64,000 bases of DNA from a virus: positions 1-64,000 of IMG/VR virus record IMGVR_UViG_3300008050_008966. One strand, 5' to 3'. Below are positions 7,761 to 16,102 of the stretch, piece after piece. The notes below the pieces were generated by a model. That model did no database searches. It saw only the letters and a program-made list of their open reading frames with translations, and was not told the origin of the DNA. Each line of letters opens with the position of its first letter. The first letter of the stretch is position 1. Both the position numbers and the translations under genes were made by a program.

Positions 7761-8483
7761 TTCTCTAAAAGTAGTTGATACCGTTACGTGGTGAAAATAT
7801 GCATATACAGAATGTGTAACACCGATTATTTCACCTTTTTTGTTGATAAGTGGAGATCCGCTTGAGCCTCCCATTGCCGGCACACTATAAAAAGCGCTGC
7901 CATCATTAATTCCAAGAAACCTGCCTTCAAATGTTGGCACCATTCCGTTTTTAGCTAGCCCTCCAGGCGAGGCTACTGTGTATATTTTTTCTCCATATAG
8001 CGGCTCTTTATTAGAAAGTCTTAAAAATGGAGCGTCAATACCATCTACAAACATCAAGCATATATCGTTTTCATGATCAATTTTGATCGGTATTGCATTA
8101 TAAGAATCCCAGTCATTTGCTTCAATCGTTACTGAAAAATCATATACGAGCTGCTGTTGTGTCATTTTTGCCATGGCGTTTAAACGATCACTTTGGCATA
8201 TATGAGCTACTGTTAATATATGTTTCTTTCCTCGATAATTAACAACAGATCCAGAACCCCAGGCGCCCCCTATTTTTTCTTTCGTACATTCTTTTTTATC
8301 ACCTTCCAATTCAATACAATCTAAGTTCCAAACTGCAACTTCTATTTTCACAAATGATTTTTTTGTTTTTTTTAAAAGATTTTCAACAGGATCAAATGAC
8401 TGAATATTTGGATACACACAACTAGTTAAAGTTGTAAAAAGAAAAATTATAAGATAGAAAAATACTTTTTTTAAACGTAACAT
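7737..8483 (-). CDS. Trypsin-like serine protease with lipoprotein signal
   Basis: 248 residues on the reverse strand, the only such gene in the window. The N-terminus is a lipoprotein signal: MLRLKK, a hydrophobic run from residue 7 to 19, and lipobox LTSC with the lipidated Cys at 22. The body has a chymotrypsin-fold triad: H94 in TVAHIC, D140 in HENDICLMF and S208 in GGSSGSP, with an oxyanion-loop glycine before it. The closing IGVTHSVYAYF strand also fits. The protein should be exported through Sec and anchored in the host envelope, facing the periplasm or outside. No ribosome site is obvious upstream. Phage carriage of such a protein suggests a lysogenic-conversion-like or superinfection role, which is inference. 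Confidence 0.8.
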   Translation of the reverse strand: MLRLKKVFFYLIIFLFTTLTSCVYPNIQSFDPVENLLKKTKKSFVKIEVAVWNLDCIELEGDKKECTKEKIGGAWGSGSVVNYRGKKHILTVAHICQSDRLNAMAKMTQQQLVYDFSVTIEANDWDSYNAIPIKIDHENDICLMFVDGIDAPFLRLSNKEPLYGEKIYTVASPGGLAKNGMVPTFEGRFLGINDGSAFYSVPAMGGSSGSPLINKKGEIIGVTHSVYAYFHHVTVSTTFRELWKFINN

Positions 8484-8516
8484 TCTATTATAATTATTTT
8501 TAGTTTAAAGAAAAAT
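8484..8516. promoter_or_regulatory. Divergent intergenic region with AT-box
   Basis: This 33-base gap separates the reverse-strand protease from the forward PIN-PhoH gene. It holds TATTATAAT at 8486-8494. The near-symmetric ATTATAATTA core reads as TATAAT on both strands, so it could serve as a -10 element in either direction. Any -35 elements would lie inside the flanking genes. The call rests on position and sequence only. Confidence 0.3.
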
Positions 8517-9827
8517 ATGAAAAAAACCTATGTTCTGGATACAAATGTATTTTTAACCAATGCTAAGTCTATATTTTCATTCAACAATAATGATATTATA
8601 ATTCCTTTAAAAGTTTTAGAAGAAATCGATAAACATAAAAAAAGGCAAGATGGTGTAGGCCTAAATGCGCGCCATTCAATACGTATTCTTGATAATTTGA
8701 GAGAAAAGGGGAATTTGCACAAAGGAGTTCGCCTGCAAAAGGGTAAAGGCATATTATCTGTTAAAATGTATGATCCAGATTTAATGCCAACCGGGCTGGA
8801 TGAAACAAATGCAGATAATCAAATTGTCGCGACAGCCTTAACTGAAAAACGAGATAATCCAAAACGTAAGGTAATTGTGATATCCCGAGACATTAATATG
8901 CGTATCAAGTGCGACGCATTAGAGATGCCTTCAGAGGATTATATAGAGGATCAGGTAGTCTCGGACATCCAAGAGCTTTACGATGGCTTTAAGACCCATT
9001 TAGTCGATGATCCTGTGATAGATAGGTTCTATGCCGGCGAAGATATTATGGCGGCGACTGTTGAGGGCAAATTTTATCCAAATCAATATGTAATGCTTCT
9101 ATCAAATTCTGATCCCAAACATGCCGCCTTGGCTAAATTTGTTAATAACCAGACGCCTTTACAGAAAATTGATGAATATAAAAACAAAGGTATTTGGGGT
9201 TTAAGAGCTAGAAATAAAGAACAAGCATTCGCTTTAGATATGTTGATGAACGAAGATATTCCAGTTATTTCAATGATTGGCCCCGCCGGCTGCGGAAAAA
9301 CTTTATTAGCAATTGCAGCTGGATTAAATCAGGTATTAGATCAGAATAGATACAAAAAATTAGTAGTATCGCGACCAATTCAGCCTGTTGGCAGAGATAT
9401 TGGATTTTTGCCTGGCAGCCTCGAAGAAAAAATGGGCCCATGGATTATGCCCGTACAAGATAATTTAGAATTTTTAATGGGTGATAGAAAAGATACAATG
9501 TCTTTATTGATAGAACAAGGAACAATTGAGATTGAAGCTTTAACTTATATTCGAGGCAGATCTATTTCAAATGCATTCGTAATCATTGACGAGGCCCAAA
9601 ATCTCACAGTTCATGAATTAAAAACAATTGTTACAAGAATTGGTGAGAATTCTAAAATTATTTTAACTGGCGATATCGAACAAATTGATAATACATATTT
9701 AGATGCCACCTCCAATGGCCTTTCTTATGCAATTGAAAAATTTAAAGAACATGAAGTTGCAGCTCATATAACCCTCAAGAAAGGCGAGAGATCAAAAGTT
9801 GCAACATTGGCTTCAAAAATACTTTAA
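8517..9827 (+). CDS. phoH: PIN domain - PhoH-family ATPase
   Basis: 436 residues in the two-domain PIN-PhoH layout. The N-terminal PIN nuclease domain begins KKTYVLDTNVFL, with D8 as a metal ligand, and continues with PLKVLEEIDKHK and a later ADNQIVATA segment. The C-terminal PhoH ATPase has Walker A GPAGCGKT near residues 255-262 and Walker B FVIIDEAQN near 354-362, followed by LTGDIEQID. In known PIN-PhoH proteins the pair acts as an RNA helicase/RNase. PhoH genes are frequent in marine phages, where the role is unsettled (RNA turnover or phosphate stress have been proposed). It is transcribed away from the protease. Confidence 0.92.
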   Translation: MKKTYVLDTNVFLTNAKSIFSFNNNDIIIPLKVLEEIDKHKKRQDGVGLNARHSIRILDNLREKGNLHKGVRLQKGKGILSVKMYDPDLMPTGLDETNADNQIVATALTEKRDNPKRKVIVISRDINMRIKCDALEMPSEDYIEDQVVSDIQELYDGFKTHLVDDPVIDRFYAGEDIMAATVEGKFYPNQYVMLLSNSDPKHAALAKFVNNQTPLQKIDEYKNKGIWGLRARNKEQAFALDMLMNEDIPVISMIGPAGCGKTLLAIAAGLNQVLDQNRYKKLVVSRPIQPVGRDIGFLPGSLEEKMGPWIMPVQDNLEFLMGDRKDTMSLLIEQGTIEIEALTYIRGRSISNAFVIIDEAQNLTVHELKTIVTRIGENSKIILTGDIEQIDNTYLDATSNGLSYAIEKFKEHEVAAHITLKKGERSKVATLASKIL

Positions 9828-9890
9828 CAAAGTCTGACATGTCTGGTAGTATTGACTCCAGGTCTTACTTAATTAAAAAGGAAATTAAAT
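9828..9890 (+). promoter_or_regulatory. Intergenic gap with weak promoter-like sequence
   Basis: This 63-base gap between PhoH and the next gene contains TTGACT (9850-9855), resembling a -35 hexamer, but no convincing -10 at correct spacing. AAGGAAATT before ATG 9891 is a clear ribosome site. No stable terminator hairpin is seen. Confidence 0.2.
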
Positions 9891-10154
9891 ATGAACACAC
9901 ATGAACAAAATCCGGTGCTTTTCGAAACACCAATGCCAGATACAGAGCTTAAAAGATGGCTTGTAGAATATGTAGGATCTCAACACGGACCGGCCAGTGG
10001 AGACGTGACCGTTGAAATGATCATTGAAACGATGTCAAGCGAATTTCCAGAATTTTTGATGGCTATAGCTGAAGAGAATTTTTTTAGAGGTTATGAACAA
10101 GCTTTGGCAGACTTGACTGAAGCAGAAAAATCTATGAATTCAAATAATGAATAA
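9891..10154 (+). CDS. Small acidic hypothetical protein
   Basis: 87 residues, acidic and helical, with LKRWLVEYVGSQ and ENFFRGYEQALADL segments. I cannot assign a function. It has a clear AAGGAAA ribosome site. It overlaps the metallopeptidase gene by 8 bases and probably shares its message. Confidence 0.55.
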   Translation: MNTHEQNPVLFETPMPDTELKRWLVEYVGSQHGPASGDVTVEMIIETMSSEFPEFLMAIAEENFFRGYEQALADLTEAEKSMNSNNE

Positions 10155-10830
10155 GATTCAAGAATATATTAATAAGCGCCATAACACAAAAAATGAATAT
10201 TTATTATTTAATAAAGTGCCAATTATTATTCAAGATCGCCTAAAGGTTGAAAATGATTTCAATATTAGCGATCTGGTCAAAAATTTAGAATCTCTTTTAC
10301 CGATAATTTTTAAATCAATAATAAAATCAATAATAATATTGGACAGTCCGGTTTTTGATGAAAGAGAAGTAAACGCGTTTTATCAAGATAGTACATTATA
10401 CATTTCAAACGAACAAGATGATTTAAACGATATTATAGACGATATTGTTCACGAATTCGCGCATGCTCTAGAAGTATACTTTGAATCAGAGTTATACGGC
10501 GATGGTCAAATAAAAGATGAATTTCTTAAAAAAAGAACTTTATTGAAACATATCTTGAAATATGAAGGCCTCGACGTCGACAATTATGATTTTAACATGC
10601 TAGACTATACTAAAACTCTTGATGATTTTTTTTACAAGACCGTTACTTATGAGAAGATAAATAATTTGACAAATCACGGACTTCTGATAACTCCGTATGC
10701 CATTACATCATTACAAGAATATTTTGCTACTGGTTTTGAAGAATATATATTGGGAGATGGAAGAGAATTATCTAATATTAGTCCAAAACTTTTTGCAAAA
10801 ATAAAAAATATTTTAGAATTTCAATATTAG
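10147..10830 (+). CDS. Putative zinc metallopeptidase (HExxH)
   Basis: 227 residues. IVHEFAHALE places an HExxH zinc site at residues 102-106, and a downstream SLQEYFATGFEEY segment offers E191 as the third ligand, the gluzincin-like arrangement also seen in toxin-type and ImmA-like peptidases. The N-terminal 95 residues are helical, with SIIILDSPVFDEREVNAFY and TLYISN forming the edge strands typical before the HExxH helix. There is no signal peptide, so it would act in the cytoplasm or within the virion. Possible roles are maturation of phage proteins or cleavage of host proteins. The fold is moderately certain; the target is unknown. Confidence 0.65.
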   Translation: MNKIQEYINKRHNTKNEYLLFNKVPIIIQDRLKVENDFNISDLVKNLESLLPIIFKSIIKSIIILDSPVFDEREVNAFYQDSTLYISNEQDDLNDIIDDIVHEFAHALEVYFESELYGDGQIKDEFLKKRTLLKHILKYEGLDVDNYDFNMLDYTKTLDDFFYKTVTYEKINNLTNHGLLITPYAITSLQEYFATGFEEYILGDGRELSNISPKLFAKIKNILEFQY

Positions 10831-10844
10831 GAGAATTAATTAAA

Positions 10845-11171
10845 ATGAAAAATTTTAAAAAACAAATTAATGGATACGAACTTGTATTCGAAGTTGATGA
10901 GAAGATAGACAAGGCTTTAGAAGTTAAAGTTACTATTCCCCCTAAAAGACCTGAAGATCGTGGCTGTATGTGGATACACCAAGATTTGAGAAAAATAATT
11001 TTAGAAGAAAGTAAATTAGAGTTAGTCAGCGCCGATGATTATTATGATGCAACATATGCACTACCACGAAAAACATGTTCAATTACATTTACTTTCGAGA
11101 AAGCGGGGCCTATATTAAAGAAAAGTACTACAAAAACTAAACGTACAAAGAAAAATACTACTAAGAAATGA
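10845..11171 (+). CDS. Hypothetical protein with basic Lys/Thr tail
   Basis: 108 residues. The first 90 look like a small alpha/beta fold with a strand pattern (ELVFEVDEKIDKALEVKVTIPP, SITFTFEKAG). The final 18 residues are nearly all Lys, Thr and Arg, suggesting nucleic-acid contact. TTAGGAGAA precedes the ATG. It overlaps the Fe-S nuclease gene by 4 bases, so they are likely co-translated. Confidence 0.5.
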   Translation: MKNFKKQINGYELVFEVDEKIDKALEVKVTIPPKRPEDRGCMWIHQDLRKIILEESKLELVSADDYYDATYALPRKTCSITFTFEKAGPILKKSTTKTKRTKKNTTKK

Positions 11172-11944
11172 AAAAACACATATCGTACTCTGAACTTAAA
11201 ACATGGGCAGAGTGTTCGTGGCGACATAAATTAGAATATATCGATGGTTTAAGATTTTTTAAAGGGAATGAATATACTTCTTTTGGAAAAGCTTTGCACA
11301 CCGTGGGAGAAAAATTCGTTGCTGAAGAATTAACAGAAAAACCAGAAGAATATTTTGAATTGCAATTCTTAAACGAATTGAGAATCTTGGCCAAAGAAGA
11401 CAAAGATTTGGTTTTGGATACCAAATTGGTGCAAAGTATGCGCCATCAGGGAGCTTTATTGGCACCACAAATGATTCCTGGCTTAAAAGAATATTTTGAA
11501 GATTACGATGTTTTTTCCGTTGAAGAAAAATTATATGAGCCAATTGGCGAAGAAAAAAGCTTTAAAGGATTTATCGATTTAGTTCTTAAAAAAGATGATG
11601 AATATCATATTATTGATTGGAAAACCTGTTCATGGGGCTGGAAACAAGAAAAAAAGCAAGATAGGCTGATAACATATCAGTTAACTTTGTATAAACATTA
11701 TTTCGCCAAAAAGCACAATATTGATCCGAAACAAATAAAAACTTATTTTGCTCTTTTGAAAAGAACAGCGAAACAAGACCAAATAGAAATATTTCATGTG
11801 AGTAGCGGCCCAAGAAAAACTAAAAATGCGCTTAACTTACTATCAACAGCGTTATATAATATTGAAAGTAAGCGATACGTAAAAAATAAATTATCATGTA
11901 GATATTGTCCGTTCGACAATAATCCAACAATGTGTAAAAAATAG
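11168..11944 (+). CDS. PD-(D/E)XK nuclease with predicted 4Fe-4S cluster (Cas4/RecB-like)
   Basis: 258 residues, near the usual length of Cas4-type and phage RecB-like exonucleases. The N-terminus has SYSELKTWAEC with C16 and the GKALH motif (H44). The catalytic core is E120, D137 (GFIDLVL) and D150-x-K152 (HIIDWKTC). The C-terminus has C244, C247 and C256 in CRYCPFDNNPTMC. One early Cys plus three late ones is the Fe-S staple seen in AddB and Cas4. It is likely a single-strand DNA exonuclease in recombination or end processing. No cas genes are nearby. Confidence 0.85.
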   Translation: MKKHISYSELKTWAECSWRHKLEYIDGLRFFKGNEYTSFGKALHTVGEKFVAEELTEKPEEYFELQFLNELRILAKEDKDLVLDTKLVQSMRHQGALLAPQMIPGLKEYFEDYDVFSVEEKLYEPIGEEKSFKGFIDLVLKKDDEYHIIDWKTCSWGWKQEKKQDRLITYQLTLYKHYFAKKHNIDPKQIKTYFALLKRTAKQDQIEIFHVSSGPRKTKNALNLLSTALYNIESKRYVKNKLSCRYCPFDNNPTMCKK

Positions 11945-11952
11945 GTTTATAA

Positions 11953-13218
11953 ATGGAAGAAAATAAGAAGATTAAGGTGTTGGTCTTGAGTGATCATCCG
12001 CTTTCTCCCTCTGGAGTTGGCACACAAACGAGATATATGATTGAGTCTTGTTTAAAAACTGGAAAATTTCAATTTGTATGTCTTGGAGGTGCTATAAAAC
12101 ACCTAGACTATACTCCTAAAAAAATTGATCCATATGGCGACGATTGGTTGATATTCCCCATCGATGGATATGGCACCCATGAGATAATTAGATCTGCAAT
12201 TCGTGGCCATAAACCCGATATTGTCTGGTTTATGACAGATCCTAGATTTTTTGGATGGCTTTGGGAAATTGAAAATGAAATTCGTAGTTTAGTACCAATG
12301 GTGTATTATCATGTGTGGGACAACCATCCATATCCCAAATTTAATAAGATTTTCTATGAATCTACAGATGTGATAGCTACTATTTCAAAAGTAACTGATG
12401 ATATCGTAAAAACCGTAGCACCAGATGTTGAAAGTCATTACATTCCACATGCGGTAGATAGTAATATTTTTAAACCCCTGGACGAAGAAGAAATAAAGAA
12501 ATTTGTTCTAGAAGGCATGCCCAATTTGGAAAATAAAGTTATTTTCTTTTGGAATAATAGAAATGCCAGAAGAAAGCAAAGTGGCACTTTGTTATTCTGG
12601 TTCAATGAATTTTTAGATAAAGTCGGTCGCGACAAAGCAGCATTAGTGATGCACACTAATCCGAAAGATCAACATGGTCAAGATTTGGTGGCTATAATCG
12701 AAGAGCTTGAGATGAATGATGGTCAAGTAATATTTTCAACGCAAGCCGTTGCACCAGAAATTTTAGCTAAAATTTATAATTATGCAGATTGTACAATCAA
12801 TATATCAGATGCGGAAGGCTTTGGTTTAGCAACGTTGGAGTCTCTTTCGTGTGGCACTCCTATTATTGTTAATATGACCGGAGGCCTCCAGGAACAAATT
12901 ACAGATGGGGAGAATTGGTTTGGTGTTGGTATTGAACCAGCTTCTAGAGCAATAATTGGATCTCAAACAGTACCGTATATTTATGAAGATCGACTTAATA
13001 AAGATGATTTTATTAATGCACTCCTGAAAATTTATGAATTAACAAGAGAACAGCGGAAAGAAATTGGACTTTTGGGACGAAAATATGTTGAAGAAAATTA
13101 TAATTTTGAAAATTTTGGTAAACGATGGCCCACATTGTTAGAAGATATTCATGAAAGATATGGATCTTGGAAAACAAGAAAAAATTATAAATCATGGCAA
13201 TTAATTGAGGTGGCATAA
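11953..13218 (+). CDS. GT4-type glycosyltransferase
   Basis: 421 residues with a GT-B fold of the GT4 class. The N-terminal domain opens with KVLVLSDHPLSPSGVGTQTRYM, the usual Gly-rich acceptor loop. The C-terminal domain carries the EX7E motif E288-E296 (EGFGLATLE) followed by SCGTPIIVNMTGG, where the nucleotide sugar binds. A retaining transferase of the cytoplasmic glycan-assembly kind is expected; donor and acceptor cannot be read from sequence. It opens the sugar cassette. Its stop overlaps the next start as TAATG. Confidence 0.88.
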   Translation: MEENKKIKVLVLSDHPLSPSGVGTQTRYMIESCLKTGKFQFVCLGGAIKHLDYTPKKIDPYGDDWLIFPIDGYGTHEIIRSAIRGHKPDIVWFMTDPRFFGWLWEIENEIRSLVPMVYYHVWDNHPYPKFNKIFYESTDVIATISKVTDDIVKTVAPDVESHYIPHAVDSNIFKPLDEEEIKKFVLEGMPNLENKVIFFWNNRNARRKQSGTLLFWFNEFLDKVGRDKAALVMHTNPKDQHGQDLVAIIEELEMNDGQVIFSTQAVAPEILAKIYNYADCTINISDAEGFGLATLESLSCGTPIIVNMTGGLQEQITDGENWFGVGIEPASRAIIGSQTVPYIYEDRLNKDDFINALLKIYELTREQRKEIGLLGRKYVEENYNFENFGKRWPTLLEDIHERYGSWKTRKNYKSWQLIEVA

Positions 13219-14498
13219 TGATAAAAGTATTAGTAAGAGGGCCGGTCTTAACAAGATCTGGGTATGGAGAACATGTTAGGTTTTTACTGCGCGCCCTGCG
13301 TACAGTCGAAGATAAACTAGATCTATATTTAATTCCACTAGGGTGGGGACATACTGGCTGGGTTGTTGATGACGATGAAGAAAGAAAATGGCTTGATAAA
13401 TTAATAGAAAAGACATCACTGGCGCTTAATTCACAAAAGGTAGAATTTGACATGTCTATCCAAGTTTCAATTCCAAATGAATGGGAAAAATTAGCACCGG
13501 TTAATATTGGAGTCACAGCTGGGATCGAGACAACAAAAATAGCGCCAGCTTGGATTGAGAAAGGAAATATGATGGATTTGATTATTGTTCCATCAAATCA
13601 CTCAAAACAAGTGTTCGAAAATACGAAATATGAAGTAACCGTAAAAGAAACAAATAAAATTATTCCTGATTATTGTTGTATCACCCCGATTCATGTTATA
13701 TCATATCCTGTCAAGAAAATTGAACCCGTAGAGGTACCTTTGGACCTAAAGACTGATTTTAATTTTTTGACAGTTGCACAATGGGGCCCGAGAAAAAATA
13801 TTGTTAATTCTATTCAATGGTTCGTTGAAGAATTTATTGATCAAGAAGTGGGCCTTGTTATCAAAACGAATTTAACCAAAAATTCTTTAATGGATAGAAA
13901 ACACGTTGAGGGCCTATTGCGGCATGCCCTATCCAAGGAAGATTATAAAAATAGAAAATGTAAAATTTATCTTTTGCATGGCGACATGACAGATGCCGAA
14001 TTACATCAATTATACCGCGATCCAAAAATAAAAGCGCTTGTTTCGACAACTCATGGCGAAGGATTTGGATTGCCATTGTTCGAGGCAGCTTATGAGGGCT
14101 TACCAGTCGTCGCGCCTGATTGGAGCGGGCATGTCGACTTCCTTCATATGCCAACAAAAGACAAGAAAAATAAAATCAAAAACAAGCCTATGTACGCAAA
14201 AGTAGAATATACCCTAGGGCCCATTCCACAAGAAGCTATATGGGATAGTGTGATCCAAAAAGACTCAATGTGGTGTTATCCGGAACAAGGATCTTTAAAG
14301 ATTAAAATGAGGGAAGTCTACAAAGATTATGGCAGATTTAAAAAACAAGCCAAGAAGCTTCAAAAATATTTAAATAAAACCCTAACAGCTGAAAATCAAT
14401 ATAAAATAGTTGTTGATACTGTTTTTGGTAATCAACTAAAATTAAGCGAAGAACAAAATAAGTGGGTAGATGATTTATCTAACATACAGATGTTGTAG
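13218..14498 (+). CDS. GT4-like glycosyltransferase
   Basis: 426 residues, GT-B fold. It starts VLVRGPVLTRSGYGEHVRFL, the acceptor-side loop, and has TVAQWGPRKNI at the inter-domain hinge. The donor-side motif is E281-E289 (EGFGLPLFE), then EGLPVVAPDWSGH. It is a paralogue-like partner of the upstream transferase but clearly diverged, so the two likely make different linkages. GAGGTGGC precedes the ATG inside the upstream coding end. The stop TAG shares a base with the GTG start of the next gene. Confidence 0.85.
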   Translation: MIKVLVRGPVLTRSGYGEHVRFLLRALRTVEDKLDLYLIPLGWGHTGWVVDDDEERKWLDKLIEKTSLALNSQKVEFDMSIQVSIPNEWEKLAPVNIGVTAGIETTKIAPAWIEKGNMMDLIIVPSNHSKQVFENTKYEVTVKETNKIIPDYCCITPIHVISYPVKKIEPVEVPLDLKTDFNFLTVAQWGPRKNIVNSIQWFVEEFIDQEVGLVIKTNLTKNSLMDRKHVEGLLRHALSKEDYKNRKCKIYLLHGDMTDAELHQLYRDPKIKALVSTTHGEGFGLPLFEAAYEGLPVVAPDWSGHVDFLHMPTKDKKNKIKNKPMYAKVEYTLGPIPQEAIWDSVIQKDSMWCYPEQGSLKIKMREVYKDYGRFKKQAKKLQKYLNKTLTAENQYKIVVDTVFGNQLKLSEEQNKWVDDLSNIQML

Positions 14499-16102
14499 TG
14501 AAAGTTGTATTTATATCAGATTATTTTCGAAAAGAACTCTTAGATACGATGATACATCACGAATTGACTGCAGGTGCCGAATCAAATGATTCAGTATTAA
14601 TTTCTTATCTTAAGAATAATTTTTCATTAATTATAAAAAGAAGCTCTGATTGTGATTTACCTTTTATGCGAAAGCATAAAGATTCTGTTTTTATTATAAG
14701 TAACTTTATCTTCTTGCCCGAAGTAGTTAAAGGCTTTTTAATCAATGAAGCGAAATATATTATTTATGAGCATGATCACAAATATGTATATACGAGAGAT
14801 CCTTCAAAATTTAAAGACTATGATATACCAACCAACATGTTGGCCAATGTTGAGTTTTATACAAATGCCTATAAGGTGATCGTTTTAAGTAAAATTTGTA
14901 AAGAAATATTAGAAAAAAATCTGAATTTAAATAATGTCATAAGTATTGGAACCAGTTTGTGGTCTGATGAGAAGTTTAAATTATTAGAAAAAAAGATAAA
15001 AAATAAAAAAGATAAAAAATTAGGAATTATAAAATCTACTAATTTGATCAAGGGCACGCAAGAGGCAATTGATTATTGTAACAATAAAAATATTGAGTTT
15101 GAATTAATAGAGCAAAATCAAGAAAGTGAATTTTTAGATTTAATATCTGAGTATGAACAAATTTTATTTCTACCACAAGTTTTAGAAACATTTTGTCGTA
15201 CTGTAGCAGAAGCAAAAATATTAAATTGTAAATTATTAACGACACCAAAAAGAATCGGTTTTTTTAGCGAATCTGAATTATTAAGCCTCCATGGTCTGGG
15301 CCTTTTAGAAGAACTCAAAGACAGAACTCAAAAAGCCTGCACCTTATTCAAACATCTAATTGAGGATAAACAAAAAGAGATAACAGTAATATTAAATTGT
15401 TATAGAAGGCCTGAATACTTGAAAGAACAGATTGAAGCCGTTAAGAAACAAGCAAAAAAACCTCATGAAATTTGGGTTTGGGTCAACCATCATGAAGATA
15501 ATCAAAATTTTGATTTTTCCAAGCTTGGTGTCGATAGAATATTCAAGAATGACTATAATTGGAAATATTATGGACGTTTCGCAGCTGCCATGTTGGCAAA
15601 AACAAAATATATAGCTTTGTTTGATGATGATACGATACCTGGCAAAGAATGGTTTTCCAATTGTTTAGAACAGATATCTCAAAAAGAAGGAATTATGGGG
15701 GGCGCCGGCGTTACACTGAAGCATGAATCTTATAAAGACCACGATAGGCACGGATGGTCATCACAAAATGAAGATTTAGTTGAGGTTGATTTGGTGGGAC
15801 ACGCGTGGTTTTTTAAGAAAGAGTGGTTGAAATACCTTTGGATGGAAGATCCTCTCACTTGGGAAAATGGAGAAGATATTCATTTTGCTTATGTGGCTCA
15901 AAAATATGGAAATATATCTTCTTATTGTCCGCCACATCCTAAGAGTAATATTGAAAAACATAGTTCGCTGAAAGGTTATGAATACGGCGTTGATGATAAG
16001 GCGAGTAGCGCAGTTAAGAATCATGCAATATTTTATCAAGAAAGAGATGAAATAGTAAAACATGCCATCGCCGGCGGCTGGAAGATTTTAAAAAATAAAT
16101 GA
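14498..16102 (+). CDS. Two-domain glycosyltransferase (N-terminal GT-B-like half + C-terminal GT2)
   Basis: 534 residues from a GTG start that overlaps the upstream stop. Residues 1-285 resemble a GT-B transferase core (VVFISDYFRKELL, LGIIKSTNLIKGTQEA, and a QVLETFCRTVAEAK segment in the donor-site position). Residues about 290-530 are a GT-A/GT2 domain: EITVILNCYRRPEYL, then DDD at 376-378 in FDDDTIPGKEW for metal-nucleotide binding, and a later ENGEDIHFAY segment where the catalytic base usually lies. One chain could add two sugars in sequence. The gene ends in ATGA overlap with the epimerase gene. Confidence 0.8.
   Translation: MKVVFISDYFRKELLDTMIHHELTAGAESNDSVLISYLKNNFSLIIKRSSDCDLPFMRKHKDSVFIISNFIFLPEVVKGFLINEAKYIIYEHDHKYVYTRDPSKFKDYDIPTNMLANVEFYTNAYKVIVLSKICKEILEKNLNLNNVISIGTSLWSDEKFKLLEKKIKNKKDKKLGIIKSTNLIKGTQEAIDYCNNKNIEFELIEQNQESEFLDLISEYEQILFLPQVLETFCRTVAEAKILNCKLLTTPKRIGFFSESELLSLHGLGLLEELKDRTQKACTLFKHLIEDKQKEITVILNCYRRPEYLKEQIEAVKKQAKKPHEIWVWVNHHEDNQNFDFSKLGVDRIFKNDYNWKYYGRFAAAMLAKTKYIALFDDDTIPGKEWFSNCLEQISQKEGIMGGAGVTLKHESYKDHDRHGWSSQNEDLVEVDLVGHAWFFKKEWLKYLWMEDPLTWENGEDIHFAYVAQKYGNISSYCPPHPKSNIEKHSSLKGYEYGVDDKASSAVKNHAIFYQERDEIVKHAIAGGWKILKNK

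Noticed and set aside
13013-13516. Reverse-strand open frame of 167 codons across two glycosyltransferases
   Set aside because: Both forward frames have clear GT4 motifs; the reverse translation has no domain features.
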